From: Stenotrophomonas sp. MYb238
GTDB taxonomy: Bacteria > Pseudomonadota > Gammaproteobacteria > Xanthomonadales > Xanthomonadaceae
Direction of reading: 5' to 3'
Length of the DNA stretch: 64,000 nt
Assembly: GCF_009496535.1 (NCBI RefSeq)
Contig: NZ_WIDL01000018.1
Location: 1 to 64,000 of the forward strand
Within the stretch, counting starts at the first letter, position 1. Each line of letters opens with the position of its first letter. Both the position numbers and the translations under genes were made by a program. The notes under the pieces are model-generated. The model had not been told where the DNA came from. It made no database searches and saw nothing but the letters and a program-made list of their open reading frames with translations. Below are positions 27,109 through 35,718 of this stretch, in pieces.

Positions 27109-27171
27109 ATGAAAACCCCCTGCATCATCCTTCCGGTCTCCCGGCCCCTCTCCACCACGGAGGTGCGCTGA
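27109..27171 (+). CDS. Possible 20-codon leader ORF coupled to ribE
   Basis: ATG 27109 opens a 20-codon frame (MKTPCIILPVSRPLSTTEVR) whose TGA stop overlaps the ribE ATG as TGATG. A GGGA lies 6-9 bases before its ATG. Its 3' end contains the ribE Shine-Dalgarno (GGAGG). The exact overlap suggests translational coupling that the riboswitch could exploit, but a short open frame in such DNA can be chance. Encoded peptide has no recognisable similarity. Confidence 0.4.
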   Translation: MKTPCIILPVSRPLSTTEVR

Positions 27172-27773
27172 TGTTCACCGGCATCATCGAAGGCGTCGGC
27201 CGCCTGGCCGCGCATGAGCCCGTCGGCGGCGATGTCCGCTTTACCTTCGAGGTCGGCAGCCTGCCGTTCGACAACGTGCAGCTGGGCGAGAGCATCGCGG
27301 TCAACGGCGTGTGCCTGACCGTGATCGCGTTCGACGCCAGCTCGTTCCAGGCCGACGCCTCGACCGAAACCCTGGGCCTGACCACGCTCGGCCAGCTCGC
27401 CGCGGGCGCGACGATCAACCTCGAGCGCGCCATGCGCCCGACCGACCGTCTCGGCGGCCATCTGGTCAGCGGCCATGTCGACGGCATCGGCCAGGTGCTG
27501 TCGATCGTTGATGACGCCCGCGCGCAGCGCTGGCGCTTCGCCGCGCCGGCGCCGCTGCTCAAGTACATAGCCAAGAAGGGCTCGATCTGCGTCGACGGCG
27601 TCAGCCTCACCGTCAACGAGGCCGACGACGCCGGCTTCGAGGTGGCGCTGATCCCGCACACCGTCGCCCATACCCGTTTCGCCCACACCGGCGTCGGCGA
27701 CGCCGTCAATCTGGAAATCGACCTGGTGGCGCGCTATGTCGAGCGCCTGCTGGGCCAGGGAGCCACCGCATGA
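27171..27773 (+). CDS. ribE: Riboflavin synthase, alpha subunit
   Basis: 200 residues, two tandem lumazine-binding barrels: MFTGIIEGVG with VNGVCLTV in the first, RLGGHLVSGHVDG and VDGVSLTVNE in the second. It dismutates two 6,7-dimethyl-8-ribityllumazine molecules to riboflavin. The start ATG 27171 has ACGGAGG upstream; longer in-frame starts would run into the riboswitch. The stop overlaps the ribB start. Confidence 0.97.
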   Translation: MFTGIIEGVGRLAAHEPVGGDVRFTFEVGSLPFDNVQLGESIAVNGVCLTVIAFDASSFQADASTETLGLTTLGQLAAGATINLERAMRPTDRLGGHLVSGHVDGIGQVLSIVDDARAQRWRFAAPAPLLKYIAKKGSICVDGVSLTVNEADDAGFEVALIPHTVAHTRFAHTGVGDAVNLEIDLVARYVERLLGQGATA

Positions 27774-28870
27774 ACTTCGCCCCCGTCCCCGAACTGCTGG
27801 AAGAGATCCGCGCCGGCCGCATGGTCGTCATCGTCGACGACGAGGACCGCGAGAACGAAGGCGACCTGATCATGGCCGCCGAGCTGGTCAAGCCGTCGGA
27901 CATCAACTTCATGGTCACCCACGGCCGCGGCCTGGTGTGCCTGCCGCTGACCCGCACGCGCGCGGCCGACCTCGGCCTGGCGCCGATGGTGCAGGCCAAT
28001 ACCGCGCAGTTCCAGACCAACTTCACGGTCAGCATCGAGGCCGCCGAGGGCGTCACCACCGGCATCTCCGCGCACGACCGCGCCCATACCATCCGTACCG
28101 CGGTCAAGCCGAACGCCAGGCCGTCGGACCTGCACCAGCCGGGCCACATCTTCCCGCTGATCGCCCAGCCCGGCGGCGTGCTGACCCGCGCCGGCCATAC
28201 CGAGGCCGGCGTGGACCTGGCCATGCTGGCCGGGCTGGAACCGGCCGGCGTGCTGGTGGAGATCCTCAACCCCGACGGCAGCATGGCGCGCCGCCCGGAG
28301 CTGGAAGTGTTCGCGCGCGAGCATGGGCTGAAGATGGGCTCCATCGCCGACCTGATCGCCTGGCGGCTGGCCACCGAGCACACCGTCGAGCGGGTGGACG
28401 AGCGCGAGATCGACACCGAGTTCGGTGCGTTCCGGCTGGTCACCTACCGCGACCGCATCGCCAACGACCTGCATTTCGCGCTGGTCCGCGGCACCCCGGA
28501 CAGGGACACCCCGACGCTGGTGCGGGTGCAGGTGGAAAACCCGCTGGCCGACCTGCTGCACTGGCGCCGCGACGACTTCGGCGTGGCCGCCACCGACGCC
28601 CTGCGCGCCATCGCCGCCGAAGGCCAGGGCGTGATGGTGGTGCTCTCGGCTCCGCGCGATTCCGATGCGCTGCTGGCGCGCCTGCGCCGCGAGCCGGAAC
28701 TGCGCCCGGCCGGCAAGGACAAGGACGTGGGCCAGTGGCGCCGCAACGGCGCCGGCGCGCAGATCCTGGCCGACCTGGGCCTGGGCCGGCTGCGCGTGCT
28801 CGGCACCCCGCGCCGCCAGGTCGGCCTGGCCGGCTACGGCCTGGAGATCGTCGAGACCGTCCAGCCCTGA
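27770..28870 (+). CDS. ribB: 3,4-dihydroxy-2-butanone 4-phosphate synthase with degenerate GTP cyclohydrolase II domain
   Basis: 366 residues. The N-terminal 200 form an intact DHBP synthase: DDEDRENEGDLIMAAE (Mg and ribulose-5-phosphate binding), THGRGLVCLPLT and RAGHTEAGVDLAMLAG. The C-terminal 160 resemble the GTP cyclohydrolase II half of RibBA, but the zinc Cys triad (normally in ECLTGD ... RCDC) is absent; the region reads VENPLADLLHWRRDDFG. So only DHBP synthase activity is expected, and a separate ribA should exist elsewhere. ATGA overlap with ribE. Often annotated ribBA. Confidence 0.93.
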   Translation: MNFAPVPELLEEIRAGRMVVIVDDEDRENEGDLIMAAELVKPSDINFMVTHGRGLVCLPLTRTRAADLGLAPMVQANTAQFQTNFTVSIEAAEGVTTGISAHDRAHTIRTAVKPNARPSDLHQPGHIFPLIAQPGGVLTRAGHTEAGVDLAMLAGLEPAGVLVEILNPDGSMARRPELEVFAREHGLKMGSIADLIAWRLATEHTVERVDEREIDTEFGAFRLVTYRDRIANDLHFALVRGTPDRDTPTLVRVQVENPLADLLHWRRDDFGVAATDALRAIAAEGQGVMVVLSAPRDSDALLARLRREPELRPAGKDKDVGQWRRNGAGAQILADLGLGRLRVLGTPRRQVGLAGYGLEIVETVQP

Positions 28871-28879
28871 CGACCCGCC

Positions 28880-28990
28880 GTAGGAGCGGCTTCAGCCGCG
28901 ATGGAGCTTTCCCGAAAACCCACACCCCGCGCCACCACAGGCACGGGGACGTGGCCGCGAAGGCCCCGTCGCGGCTGAAGCCGCTCCTAC
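28880..28990. repeat. Inverted pair of GTAG-headed REP elements between ribB and ribH
   Basis: A 22-base unit at 28880-28901 (GTAGGAGCGGCTTCAGCCGC...) has a perfect inverted partner at 28969-28990. Each unit forms GCGGCTTCAGCCGC-type hairpins. The pair fills most of the 172-base gap and could attenuate or stabilise the rib transcript between ribB and ribH. Confidence 0.87.
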
Positions 28991-29042
28991 GGGATGGCGA
29001 CCTACACGGTAAACTGACCCACCTTTTGCATCGCTACGCCCC

Positions 29043-29510
29043 ATGAGCCACTACGAAGGCGACCTCCGCCCGGCCGGATCGGCCCGTTTCGTCATCATCG
29101 CCAGCCGCTGGAACGCCCGCATCACCGACGTGCTGGTGGCCGGCGCGCGGCAGAGCCTGGCCGGCAACGGCATCGGCGAGGACGCCGTCGACGTGGTGCG
29201 CGTGCCCGGCGCCTGGGAGATCCCGCTGGTCGCCACCCGCCTGGCCGCCGCCGGCCGGCACGCGGCCATCATCACCCTGGGCTGCGTGATCCGCGGCGAC
29301 ACCCGCCACTACGAGCACGTGGCCGACCGCTGCGCCGAAGGCCTGATGCGCGCGCAGCTGGATTTCGGCGTGCCGGTGCTCAACGGCGTGCTCGCGGTCG
29401 AGCGCGTGGAGGATGCCGAGGCCCGCGCCGGCGGCAGCCACGGCAACAAGGGCGAGGAAGCCGCGCTGGCGGCATTGGAAATGGTCAATCTTCTGGAGCA
29501 GCTGCCATGA
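29043..29510 (+). CDS. ribH: 6,7-dimethyl-8-ribityllumazine synthase
   Basis: 155 residues, the standard lumazine synthase length. It condenses the pyrimidine from the RibD branch with dihydroxybutanone phosphate from RibB. Motifs: SRWNARITD (substrate binding), [26 protein letters not shown] with the catalytic His, and [12 protein letters not shown]. The stop overlaps nusB by ATGA. Confidence 0.97.
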   Translation: MSHYEGDLRPAGSARFVIIASRWNARITDVLVAGARQSLAGNGIGEDAVDVVRVPGAWEIPLVATRLAAAGRHAAIITLGCVIRGDTRHYEHVADRCAEGLMRAQLDFGVPVLNGVLAVERVEDAEARAGGSHGNKGEEAALAALEMVNLLEQLP

Positions 29511-29986
29511 GCAACAAGAACCACGGCAAGCCTGCCGGCAAGCCCTTCCGCCGCGACGGCGTCGACCCGGTGCTGCGCTCGCGCGCGCGCCGCCGCGCGC
29601 TGCAGGCGATCTACGCCTGGCAGATCTCCGGTGGGAACGCCGAGTCGCTGCTGGCCCAGTTCGCCCATGAGCAGGCGCACGAAGTGGCCGACCTGGCGTA
29701 TTTCGAGGACCTGCTGCGCGGCGTGCTCGACCACCGCCGCGAACTGGACGAGGCGCTGGTGCCGTTCCTCGACCGTCCGGTCGAGGAAGTCGACGCGATC
29801 GAGCGCGCGGTGCTGCGCGTGGCCGCCTACGAACTGCGCCACCGCGTGGACGTGCCGTACCGCGTGGTGATCAACGAGGCCATCGAGACCGCCAAGCGGT
29901 TCGGCTCCGAGCATGGCCACACCTACGTCAACGGCGTGCTGGACCGCGCCGCCGTGGAATGGCGCAAGGTCGAATCGGGCCAGTGA
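29507..29986 (+). CDS. nusB: Transcription antitermination factor NusB
   Basis: 159 residues, all-helical RNA-binding protein that works with NusE at boxA of rRNA leaders. A basic N-terminal tail precedes [16 protein letters not shown], and the C-terminal half has [15 protein letters not shown] and [16 protein letters not shown], diagnostic of NusB. The order ribH-nusB-thiL is common in proteobacteria. Confidence 0.96.
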   Translation: MSNKNHGKPAGKPFRRDGVDPVLRSRARRRALQAIYAWQISGGNAESLLAQFAHEQAHEVADLAYFEDLLRGVLDHRRELDEALVPFLDRPVEEVDAIERAVLRVAAYELRHRVDVPYRVVINEAIETAKRFGSEHGHTYVNGVLDRAAVEWRKVESGQ

Positions 29987-30029
29987 TGCCGCCGCCGGCG
30001 CGCGACCGCGCCGGCCGCTTCCGCCACGA

Positions 30030-30063
30030 CGCCGGGGCCGGCAGCATCGGCACCGGCGTTTTT
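30030..30063 (+). terminator. Candidate terminator between nusB and thiL
   Basis: Outer stem CGCCGG/CCGGCG with an inner stem GCCG/CGGC, followed by five T residues. It lies 43 bases after nusB and 20 bases before thiL, so it may reduce read-through to thiL. Confidence 0.5.
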
Positions 30064-30083
30064 CGTTCCTGGAATGCCTGTCC

Positions 30084-31058
30084 ATGAGCCTTGACGAGTT
30101 CGCATTGATCGACCGCATCGCGCGCCGCACCCATGCGCGGGCCGACATCGCGCTGGGCATCGGCGACGACGCGGCCCTGCTGCGGCCCGCCCTGGACCAG
30201 CAGCTGGCGGTCACCGCCGACACGCTCAACGCCGGCGTGCATTTCCCCGCCGAGAGCGCGCCGGCCGACATCGGCTGGAAGGCGCTGGCGGTCAATCTTT
30301 CCGACCTGGCGGCGATGGGCGCCGCGCCGGCGTGGTGCACGCTGTCGCTGTCCCTGCCGCAGGCCGAGGCCGGCTGGCTGGAGGCGTTCGCCGACGGGCT
30401 GTTCGCGCTGGCCGACGCCAGCGGCATCGCCGTGGTCGGCGGCGACACCACGCGCGGGCCGCTGTCGATCTCGATCACCGCGATGGGACAGGTGCCGGCC
30501 GGAAAGGCGCTGCGTCGCGATGGCGCGCAGGTGGGCGACGACATCTGGGTCAGCGGCCATCCCGGTGAAGCCGCCGGCGCACTGCGGTTCTGGCAGCAGG
30601 GCCGGCTGGACGTGCGCACCGTGGTGGCCGACGCCGATCACGAGCGACTGCGCCAGCGCCTGCAGCGGCCGACGCCGCGGCTGCAGCTGGGGCTGGCCCT
30701 GCGCGGACTGGCGCACGCGGCGGCCGATGTGTCCGACGGCCTGCTGGCCGACCTCGGCCACATCGCCACGCGCAGCGGCGTGGCGGCGGTGGTGCAGGCC
30801 GACGCCGTGCCGTTGTCGCCTGCGCTGCGCGCCGCGCTCGGCGTCGATGCCGCCTTGGACTGCGCGCTGCGCGGCGGCGACGACTACGAGCTGTGCTTCA
30901 CCGCTCCGCCGGAGCAGCGCGGGGCGCTGGGTGCGTTGTCATCCAGCCTCGCGCTGCCGTTGACGCGCATCGGCACGATCGCCAGGGGCAGCGGCGTCCG
31001 CTGCGAGGGCGATGCCGGCGGCGAGCGCGCCGGCGGCTATCGCCACTTCGCGGAGTAG
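30084..31058 (+). CDS. thiL: Thiamine-monophosphate kinase
   Basis: 324 residues. ATP-dependent kinase that makes thiamine diphosphate from thiamine monophosphate. Motifs in order: GIGDDAALL, TADTLNAGVHF, VGGDTTRG, ADVSDGLLADL and RGGDDYELCF (Mg and ATP binding). The start at 30084 (MSLDEFALIDR) matches the family; the frame is open further upstream. A Nudix-ThiE fusion near 61335 is the only other thiamine-related gene in the window. Confidence 0.96.
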   Translation: MSLDEFALIDRIARRTHARADIALGIGDDAALLRPALDQQLAVTADTLNAGVHFPAESAPADIGWKALAVNLSDLAAMGAAPAWCTLSLSLPQAEAGWLEAFADGLFALADASGIAVVGGDTTRGPLSISITAMGQVPAGKALRRDGAQVGDDIWVSGHPGEAAGALRFWQQGRLDVRTVVADADHERLRQRLQRPTPRLQLGLALRGLAHAAADVSDGLLADLGHIATRSGVAAVVQADAVPLSPALRAALGVDAALDCALRGGDDYELCFTAPPEQRGALGALSSSLALPLTRIGTIARGSGVRCEGDAGGERAGGYRHFAE

Positions 31059-31095
31059 GGCGGTCGTCGTGCTTCGGCGCGCGCGGCCGTGCCGG

Positions 31096-31473
31096 TCAGC
31101 GCGCGCCGGTGGGGTTGGACGCGTCGACCGGATAGGTGCCATGGCCCTCGATCACCCGGTCGCCTGAAAAGCGCAGCACCTCGCTCACCCGCACGCCTTT
31201 CTGGTTGCTGTAGGCGATGACGAGGGTATCGATGCCGGCGAACACCGCCTCGACGTGGAAATGCAGGTCGGGGATGCGCGCCAGTCCCGCGCTCCAGTAG
31301 GCGCGGATGGCGGCCTTGCCGCGCAGCACGCCGCCGGTTTCCGGCAGGAGCTGGCGGGCGAAGGGCGAAGCGAACACCGCGTCGTCGTGGAAATGCGCGA
31401 GCACCGCCTCCACGTCGTGCGCGTTCCACGCCGCGGCCCAGCGCGCGGCGAACTGCGAGGGGTCGATGTCCAT
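31096..31473 (-). CDS. NTF2-like (SnoaL-type) domain protein
   Basis: 125 residues forming a single NTF2-like fold: FAARWAAAWNAHDVEAVLAHF, GGVLRGKAAIRAYW and VLRFSGDRVIEGHGTYP. Such proteins include small isomerases and many of unknown role; no catalytic residue can be assigned. ATG 31473 is chosen because upstream sequence has no similarity. It lies convergent to thiL and 169 bases downstream of the FAD oxidase, on the same strand. Confidence 0.8.
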   Translation of the reverse strand: MDIDPSQFAARWAAAWNAHDVEAVLAHFHDDAVFASPFARQLLPETGGVLRGKAAIRAYWSAGLARIPDLHFHVEAVFAGIDTLVIAYSNQKGVRVSEVLRFSGDRVIEGHGTYPVDASNPTGAR

Positions 31474-31642
31474 GGTCCTTGCTCGTCTCGTTGCGGGATC
31501 GGCCTTGTTCGGCAGTTGCGCAGGTCGGGGGGCTCCGACACCCGCTGATGCAGAAGCTGCGCGCCGGCAGGCGTAGCCCGGATCTGCCGCGGCCGGGAAC
31601 AATCGCGGGCAGGTTCGCTGCTGCGGCGTCACCGGCACGTCG

Positions 31643-33022
31643 TCACCCGGGCGGCAGCACCTTGCCCGGATTGAGGATGCCGTCCGGGTCCAGCGCCTGC
31701 TTGATCGCGCGCATCGCCGCCAGCGTGGCGGGGGTGAAGGCCTGCGCCATGAAGTCGCGCTTGGCCAGGCCGATGCCGTGCTCGCCGGACAGCGTGCCGC
31801 CCAGCGCGAGCGTCAGTGCGAACACTTCCGGCAACGCGGCATGCGCGCGCGCGTTCTCGCCGGCGTCGTCGGGGTGGTAGAGGATGTTGACGTGCAGGTT
31901 GCCGTTGCCGGCATGGCCGAAGGTGACGATGGGCAGCGCGAAGCGCGCCGACAGCGCCTGCACGCCGGCCACCAGGTCGGGAATGCGCGAGACCGGCACC
32001 ACCACGTCCTCATTGATCTTGCCCGGCGCGATGCTCTTCAGCGCCGGCGACAAGGCGCGCCGCGCCGCCCACAGCTGCTCGCGCGCGCTGCCGTCCATCG
32101 CCACGTCCAGCGCCAGCAGGCCGTCGCCCTCGGCGGCCTGGGCCAGCGCATGCAGCACGTTGGGCAGAGTGTCGTCGTCGCCATCGGCGTCGATCAGCAG
32201 CATCGCCCCGGCTTCGGGCACCTGCGCGCCATTGCGGCGCAGCAGCTCCAGGCTGCGCGCGTCCATGAATTCCAGCGTGGTCGGCGTGGCCGGCTGCGTC
32301 ATCACCCGCGACACCGCGGCCGCGGCGCTCTCCGCGTCGCGGTACAGCACGCGCAGCCCGGCCTGCGCGCGCGGGCGCGGCGCGAGTTTCAACGTGGCCT
32401 CGACGATCAGCGCCAGCGTGCCCTCGCTGCCGACGATCAGGTGGGTGAGGTCGTAGCCGGTGGCGTCCTTGGTCCATGGGCCGCCGCATTCGATGATCTC
32501 GCCGGCGCCGGTCACCGCCACCAGCCCGAGCACGTTGTCGCGGGTGGTGCCGTACTTCACCGCGCGCGGGCCGCCGGCGTTGGTGGCCAGGTTGCCGCCG
32601 ATGCTGCAGATCTCGAAGCTGGACGGGTCCGGCGGCCAGAACAGGCCGTGCGGCTGCAGCGCCTGCTGCAGGTCGCCGTTGAGCACGCCCGGTTCGACCA
32701 CCGCGCAGCGGTCGCCGGGGCGCAGCGCGAGGATGCGGTCCATGCGCGCGAACGACAGCACGATGCCGCCGGCGGTGGGCACCGCCGCGCCGGTGGTGCC
32801 GGTGCCGGCGCCGCGCCCGACCAGCGCCACCCCATGCGCGCGGCACGCCCGCACGATGGCCTGCACCTGCCCGCGGTTTTCCGGCAGTGCCACGCCCAGC
32901 GGCAACGCGTGCCGCCAGGAGTTGTCCTGCGCGTGCGCGGCCAATGCGGCGGCGTCGGTGCGCCAGTGCGTGCCCAGCAGGTCGGAAAGCGTCTGGTCGA
33001 AAGCGGCGGGCAGGGACGTCAT
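31643..33022 (-). CDS. FAD-binding oxidoreductase of the glycolate oxidase/D-lactate dehydrogenase type
   Basis: 459 residues. The N-terminal FAD-binding domain has VGRGAGTGTTGAAVPTAGG and DPSSFEICSIGGNLATNAGG, with GSEGTLALIVEATLKL. The C-terminal domain has GHAGNGNLHVNI and GTLSGEHGIGLAKRDFM, characteristic of the GlcD/DLD family (D-2-hydroxyacid oxidation to the 2-oxoacid). The exact substrate (D-lactate, glycolate, D-2-hydroxyglutarate) is not readable. The ATG overlaps the stop of the upstream hydrolase gene, so it is the last gene of the lpoA operon. Confidence 0.92.
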   Translation of the reverse strand: MTSLPAAFDQTLSDLLGTHWRTDAAALAAHAQDNSWRHALPLGVALPENRGQVQAIVRACRAHGVALVGRGAGTGTTGAAVPTAGGIVLSFARMDRILALRPGDRCAVVEPGVLNGDLQQALQPHGLFWPPDPSSFEICSIGGNLATNAGGPRAVKYGTTRDNVLGLVAVTGAGEIIECGGPWTKDATGYDLTHLIVGSEGTLALIVEATLKLAPRPRAQAGLRVLYRDAESAAAAVSRVMTQPATPTTLEFMDARSLELLRRNGAQVPEAGAMLLIDADGDDDTLPNVLHALAQAAEGDGLLALDVAMDGSAREQLWAARRALSPALKSIAPGKINEDVVVPVSRIPDLVAGVQALSARFALPIVTFGHAGNGNLHVNILYHPDDAGENARAHAALPEVFALTLALGGTLSGEHGIGLAKRDFMAQAFTPATLAAMRAIKQALDPDGILNPGKVLPPG

Positions 33023-33561
33023 GGGATGCGGGAACCGGCAGGGGAACGGTATTGGATCAGGCGCCAGCCCAGCACAGCCAGCGCCAGCGGCAGCCACACC
33101 CAGCGCAGCTCGGACAGCACGGTCTGCAGGCCGCGCACGCTGAAGAAGGCGTTGGCGAAGGGCGAAACGCGGATCGGCCGCCACGGCGCGAACAGGCGCG
33201 CGTCGCTCCACGGCCACCACAGCGCCACGCCGAGGCCGCCGGAGGTAAGGGCGTCGAGCAGCGGATGCGAGAGCGCGCAGGCGAAGACGAAGGCCAGCGC
33301 CTGCAGTCTTCCCGCGTGCAGCGGCCGGTGCAGCAGCAGGGCCAGTACCGCCAGCAGGCCGGCGAACAGCAGCGAATGGCTGGCGCCGCGATGGCCGAAG
33401 GCATCGGCGTAGGGAACATGCAGGGCGAAGGCCAGCACGTCGGCGTCGGGCAGCATCGCGGCGGCGACGCCGGCGCCGAGCAGGCGCGCGGAGACGCGCC
33501 CGCGTTCGCTGGCGCACCACAGCGCCAGCGGGACGGCGGCGTGGGTGAAGACGCTGGGCAT
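33019..33561 (-). CDS. YdjM-family metal-dependent hydrolase-like inner-membrane protein
   Basis: 180 residues with several hydrophobic segments. Conserved polar motifs of the YdjM/DUF457 family: [36 protein letters not shown] and HPLLDALTSGG, whose His and Asp residues may bind metal. E. coli YdjM is SOS-induced; no LexA-type box was recognised here. Coupled by start/stop overlaps to yraN upstream and to the oxidase downstream. Confidence 0.88.
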   Translation of the reverse strand: MPSVFTHAAVPLALWCASERGRVSARLLGAGVAAAMLPDADVLAFALHVPYADAFGHRGASHSLLFAGLLAVLALLLHRPLHAGRLQALAFVFACALSHPLLDALTSGGLGVALWWPWSDARLFAPWRPIRVSPFANAFFSVRGLQTVLSELRWVWLPLALAVLGWRLIQYRSPAGSRIP

Positions 33562-33935
33562 CAGCAGTCGTCGGCGCGGAAGGCGTCGCGCAGCCAGCGC
33601 AGCCGCGGCGGTTCGCCGCTGGCCTCGACCACGTCGAAACGGCAGGGCGCCTGCGCCTGGGCGGGATGGGCGGAAAGATAGAGCTGCGCGGCCAGCAGCA
33701 GGCGGCGGCGCTTGCCGGCATCGACCGAGGCGGCGCCGCCGCCGAACGCGCCGCTGCGGCGGTAGCGCACTTCCACGAAGACGACGCTGCCGGCGGCCGG
33801 GTCGAACATCACCAGGTCGAGTTCGCCGCCGCGGTAGCGCACGTTGCCGGCGAGCCAGCGCAGGCCGGCGTCTTCCAGGTGGCGGCGCGCGGCGGCTTCC
33901 ACCGCCGCGCCGCGTGCGGCCTTGTCAGCGGCCAT
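33561..33935 (-). CDS. yraN: YraN (UPF0102) family protein, nuclease-like fold
   Basis: 124 residues. The UPF0102 core is visible: [21 protein letters not shown] and [10 protein letters not shown], where the E-x-D and E-V-R residues resemble a PD-(D/E)xK nuclease centre. Function is not established. In many gammaproteobacteria yraN follows lpoA (yraM), as here, with an 11-base overlap. GTG 33938 is an alternative start. Confidence 0.93.
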   Translation of the reverse strand: MAADKAARGAAVEAAARRHLEDAGLRWLAGNVRYRGGELDLVMFDPAAGSVVFVEVRYRRSGAFGGGAASVDAGKRRRLLLAAQLYLSAHPAQAQAPCRFDVVEASGEPPRLRWLRDAFRADDC

Positions 33936-35652
33936 CACCGATCGGCACCGGCTGGCCACCGCTGAAGGTGGACCACGCCGGCGTGCGCAGCACGTTGCCG
34001 AAGCCGTCCAGGTGCAGGGTGCCGGTGGCGCCGGCCAGGCCGCCCTGGGCGCTGTTGGCCAGCTTTTCCAGGTAGGCGGTGATCTTCCAGGCGTCGAAGC
34101 CGAAGGCGAACAGGCGTGCGGCCGCGCCGCGCGCGGTCGGCAGGGTCGCGGACAGTTCGCTGGCCGCCGGCAGGCCCGGCGCGCCGCGCACGGTCCAGGC
34201 CTCGCTCGGGAAGGCGATGCCGTCCAGCGCCATGTCCTCGTCGGCCTTGCCGGTGCCCGACACCAGCTGCGAGGTGCCCACGCGCGTGGCGCCGCCCATG
34301 CCCGCCAGCGCCAGCTGCGGCGCCAGCACGCGCGCCTGCGACCCCTTGACCGCCAGGAACACCGCATCGACCGGGCCGGCCTGGCGCAGGCGTGCGCTCA
34401 CGTCGCCCGGCGCGTCGGCGACGCCGAGGCTGGCGGCGACCTTGCCGCCGCGTTCGGCGAAACGCTCGCGGAAGGCGGCGGTGGCGCGGCGGCCGTTGTC
34501 GTCGTTGCTGCCGATCACCAGCACGTTGCCGCGCTCGCGCGCCAGCAGGTATTCGGCGGCCATGATGCCGTCGTCTTCCGGCGCCAGCGAAAAGCCGGCG
34601 CTGCCGGCCGGCGGGGTGTCCTTGCCACGGTTGAGCGCCAGCAGCGGCACCTGCAGCTGCTGGCGGCCGAACAGGGCGTCGACCTCGTCACGGCCGAGCG
34701 GCCCGACCACGAAATCGGCACCGCCGGCCACGGCCTTGTCGTAGGCGGCGATGGCGCCGGCCGGGGTGCCGCGGGTATCGATGAAATCGACCTGCGGGCG
34801 GCGGCGGTATTCGGCGTAGTAGCCGGCGAGCAGGCCGTCGCGCACCGGCGCGGCGGCGGTGGCCAGGTTGCCGGACAGGGGCAGCAGCACCGCCATCTTC
34901 ACCGGCGGCCGGTAACCGTCGGCTTCGGCCGGCGGCCGCTTGCCGGTATCCAGCTGCCAGGCGGCGTCGCGGTCGAACGGACGCGGCAGCGGCAGGCCGC
35001 GGCCGATCAGGGCGCGGCCTGCGTGGTTGTAGAGCGGGTCGCCGGCCGGCAGCGCGGCGCTGCGGCTGGCGAGGGTGGCGTCGTCCAGCCCGGCCAGCAG
35101 CCGGGTGATGGCGCGCTGGTTGTCGCTGCGGGCGCTGCCGGCCAGCAGCACGCCGGCGCGGGCGCGGGCGCCCGCCGCGGCGAAGGCGTCGCCGCCGGCT
35201 TCCAGCGCCTGGCCGCGGGCCAGGTGCCAGCGCGCCTGCTGGGCGGCGGGCAGCAGGTCCGGCTGCAGCGTGCCCAGGGCCTGCAGCACGGCGGCCGGCT
35301 GTTTGTCGGCCAGCGCCAGTTCCGCGGCCAGCAGCGCATGGCGCTGGCGGCTGGCGCCGGCGAGCTGGCGCACCTGCACCTGCGGCAGCAGCATGCGCGC
35401 GCGCGCATCGTCGCCGGCCTCGTGCCAGGCGAAGGCGGCATCGGCCAGCAACTGTGACTTGGCCGCGCCGCGCGCCAGCGCGGCTTCGGCTTCCAGCTGC
35501 TGCGCGGCTTCGCGCGGCTTGCCCTGCTCGAGCAGGGCGATGGCGGCCTGCTGTCCGGGCGAGGCGGTCGGCGCCACGCCGGTGGTGGCGCAGCCGGCGA
35601 ACAGCAGGAACGACAGGGACAGGACGGTGATCCGTGCGGCAGGCTTGTTCAT
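33925..35652 (-). CDS. lpoA: Penicillin-binding protein activator lipoprotein LpoA
   Basis: 575-residue outer-membrane lipoprotein. The signal peptide ends in the lipobox LLFAGC. The N-terminal part (about 35-250) is TPR-like and Ala-rich; the C-terminal part (about 255-575) is a periplasmic binding protein-like domain ([38 protein letters not shown]). LpoA activates PBP1A in peptidoglycan synthesis. Start at 35652 ([11 protein letters not shown]) places the signal peptide at the N-terminus. First gene of the minus-strand operon, divergent from rsmI. Confidence 0.92.
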   Translation of the reverse strand: MNKPAARITVLSLSFLLFAGCATTGVAPTASPGQQAAIALLEQGKPREAAQQLEAEAALARGAAKSQLLADAAFAWHEAGDDARARMLLPQVQVRQLAGASRQRHALLAAELALADKQPAAVLQALGTLQPDLLPAAQQARWHLARGQALEAGGDAFAAAGARARAGVLLAGSARSDNQRAITRLLAGLDDATLASRSAALPAGDPLYNHAGRALIGRGLPLPRPFDRDAAWQLDTGKRPPAEADGYRPPVKMAVLLPLSGNLATAAAPVRDGLLAGYYAEYRRRPQVDFIDTRGTPAGAIAAYDKAVAGGADFVVGPLGRDEVDALFGRQQLQVPLLALNRGKDTPPAGSAGFSLAPEDDGIMAAEYLLARERGNVLVIGSNDDNGRRATAAFRERFAERGGKVAASLGVADAPGDVSARLRQAGPVDAVFLAVKGSQARVLAPQLALAGMGGATRVGTSQLVSGTGKADEDMALDGIAFPSEAWTVRGAPGLPAASELSATLPTARGAAARLFAFGFDAWKITAYLEKLANSAQGGLAGATGTLHLDGFGNVLRTPAWSTFSGGQPVPIGDGR

Positions 35653-35718
35653 TCGGGATCCGTTCAACGGCATGCGGCGGCGCCGGGTGGGGGACACGGT
35701 AGGATTCTAACCTTGCCC

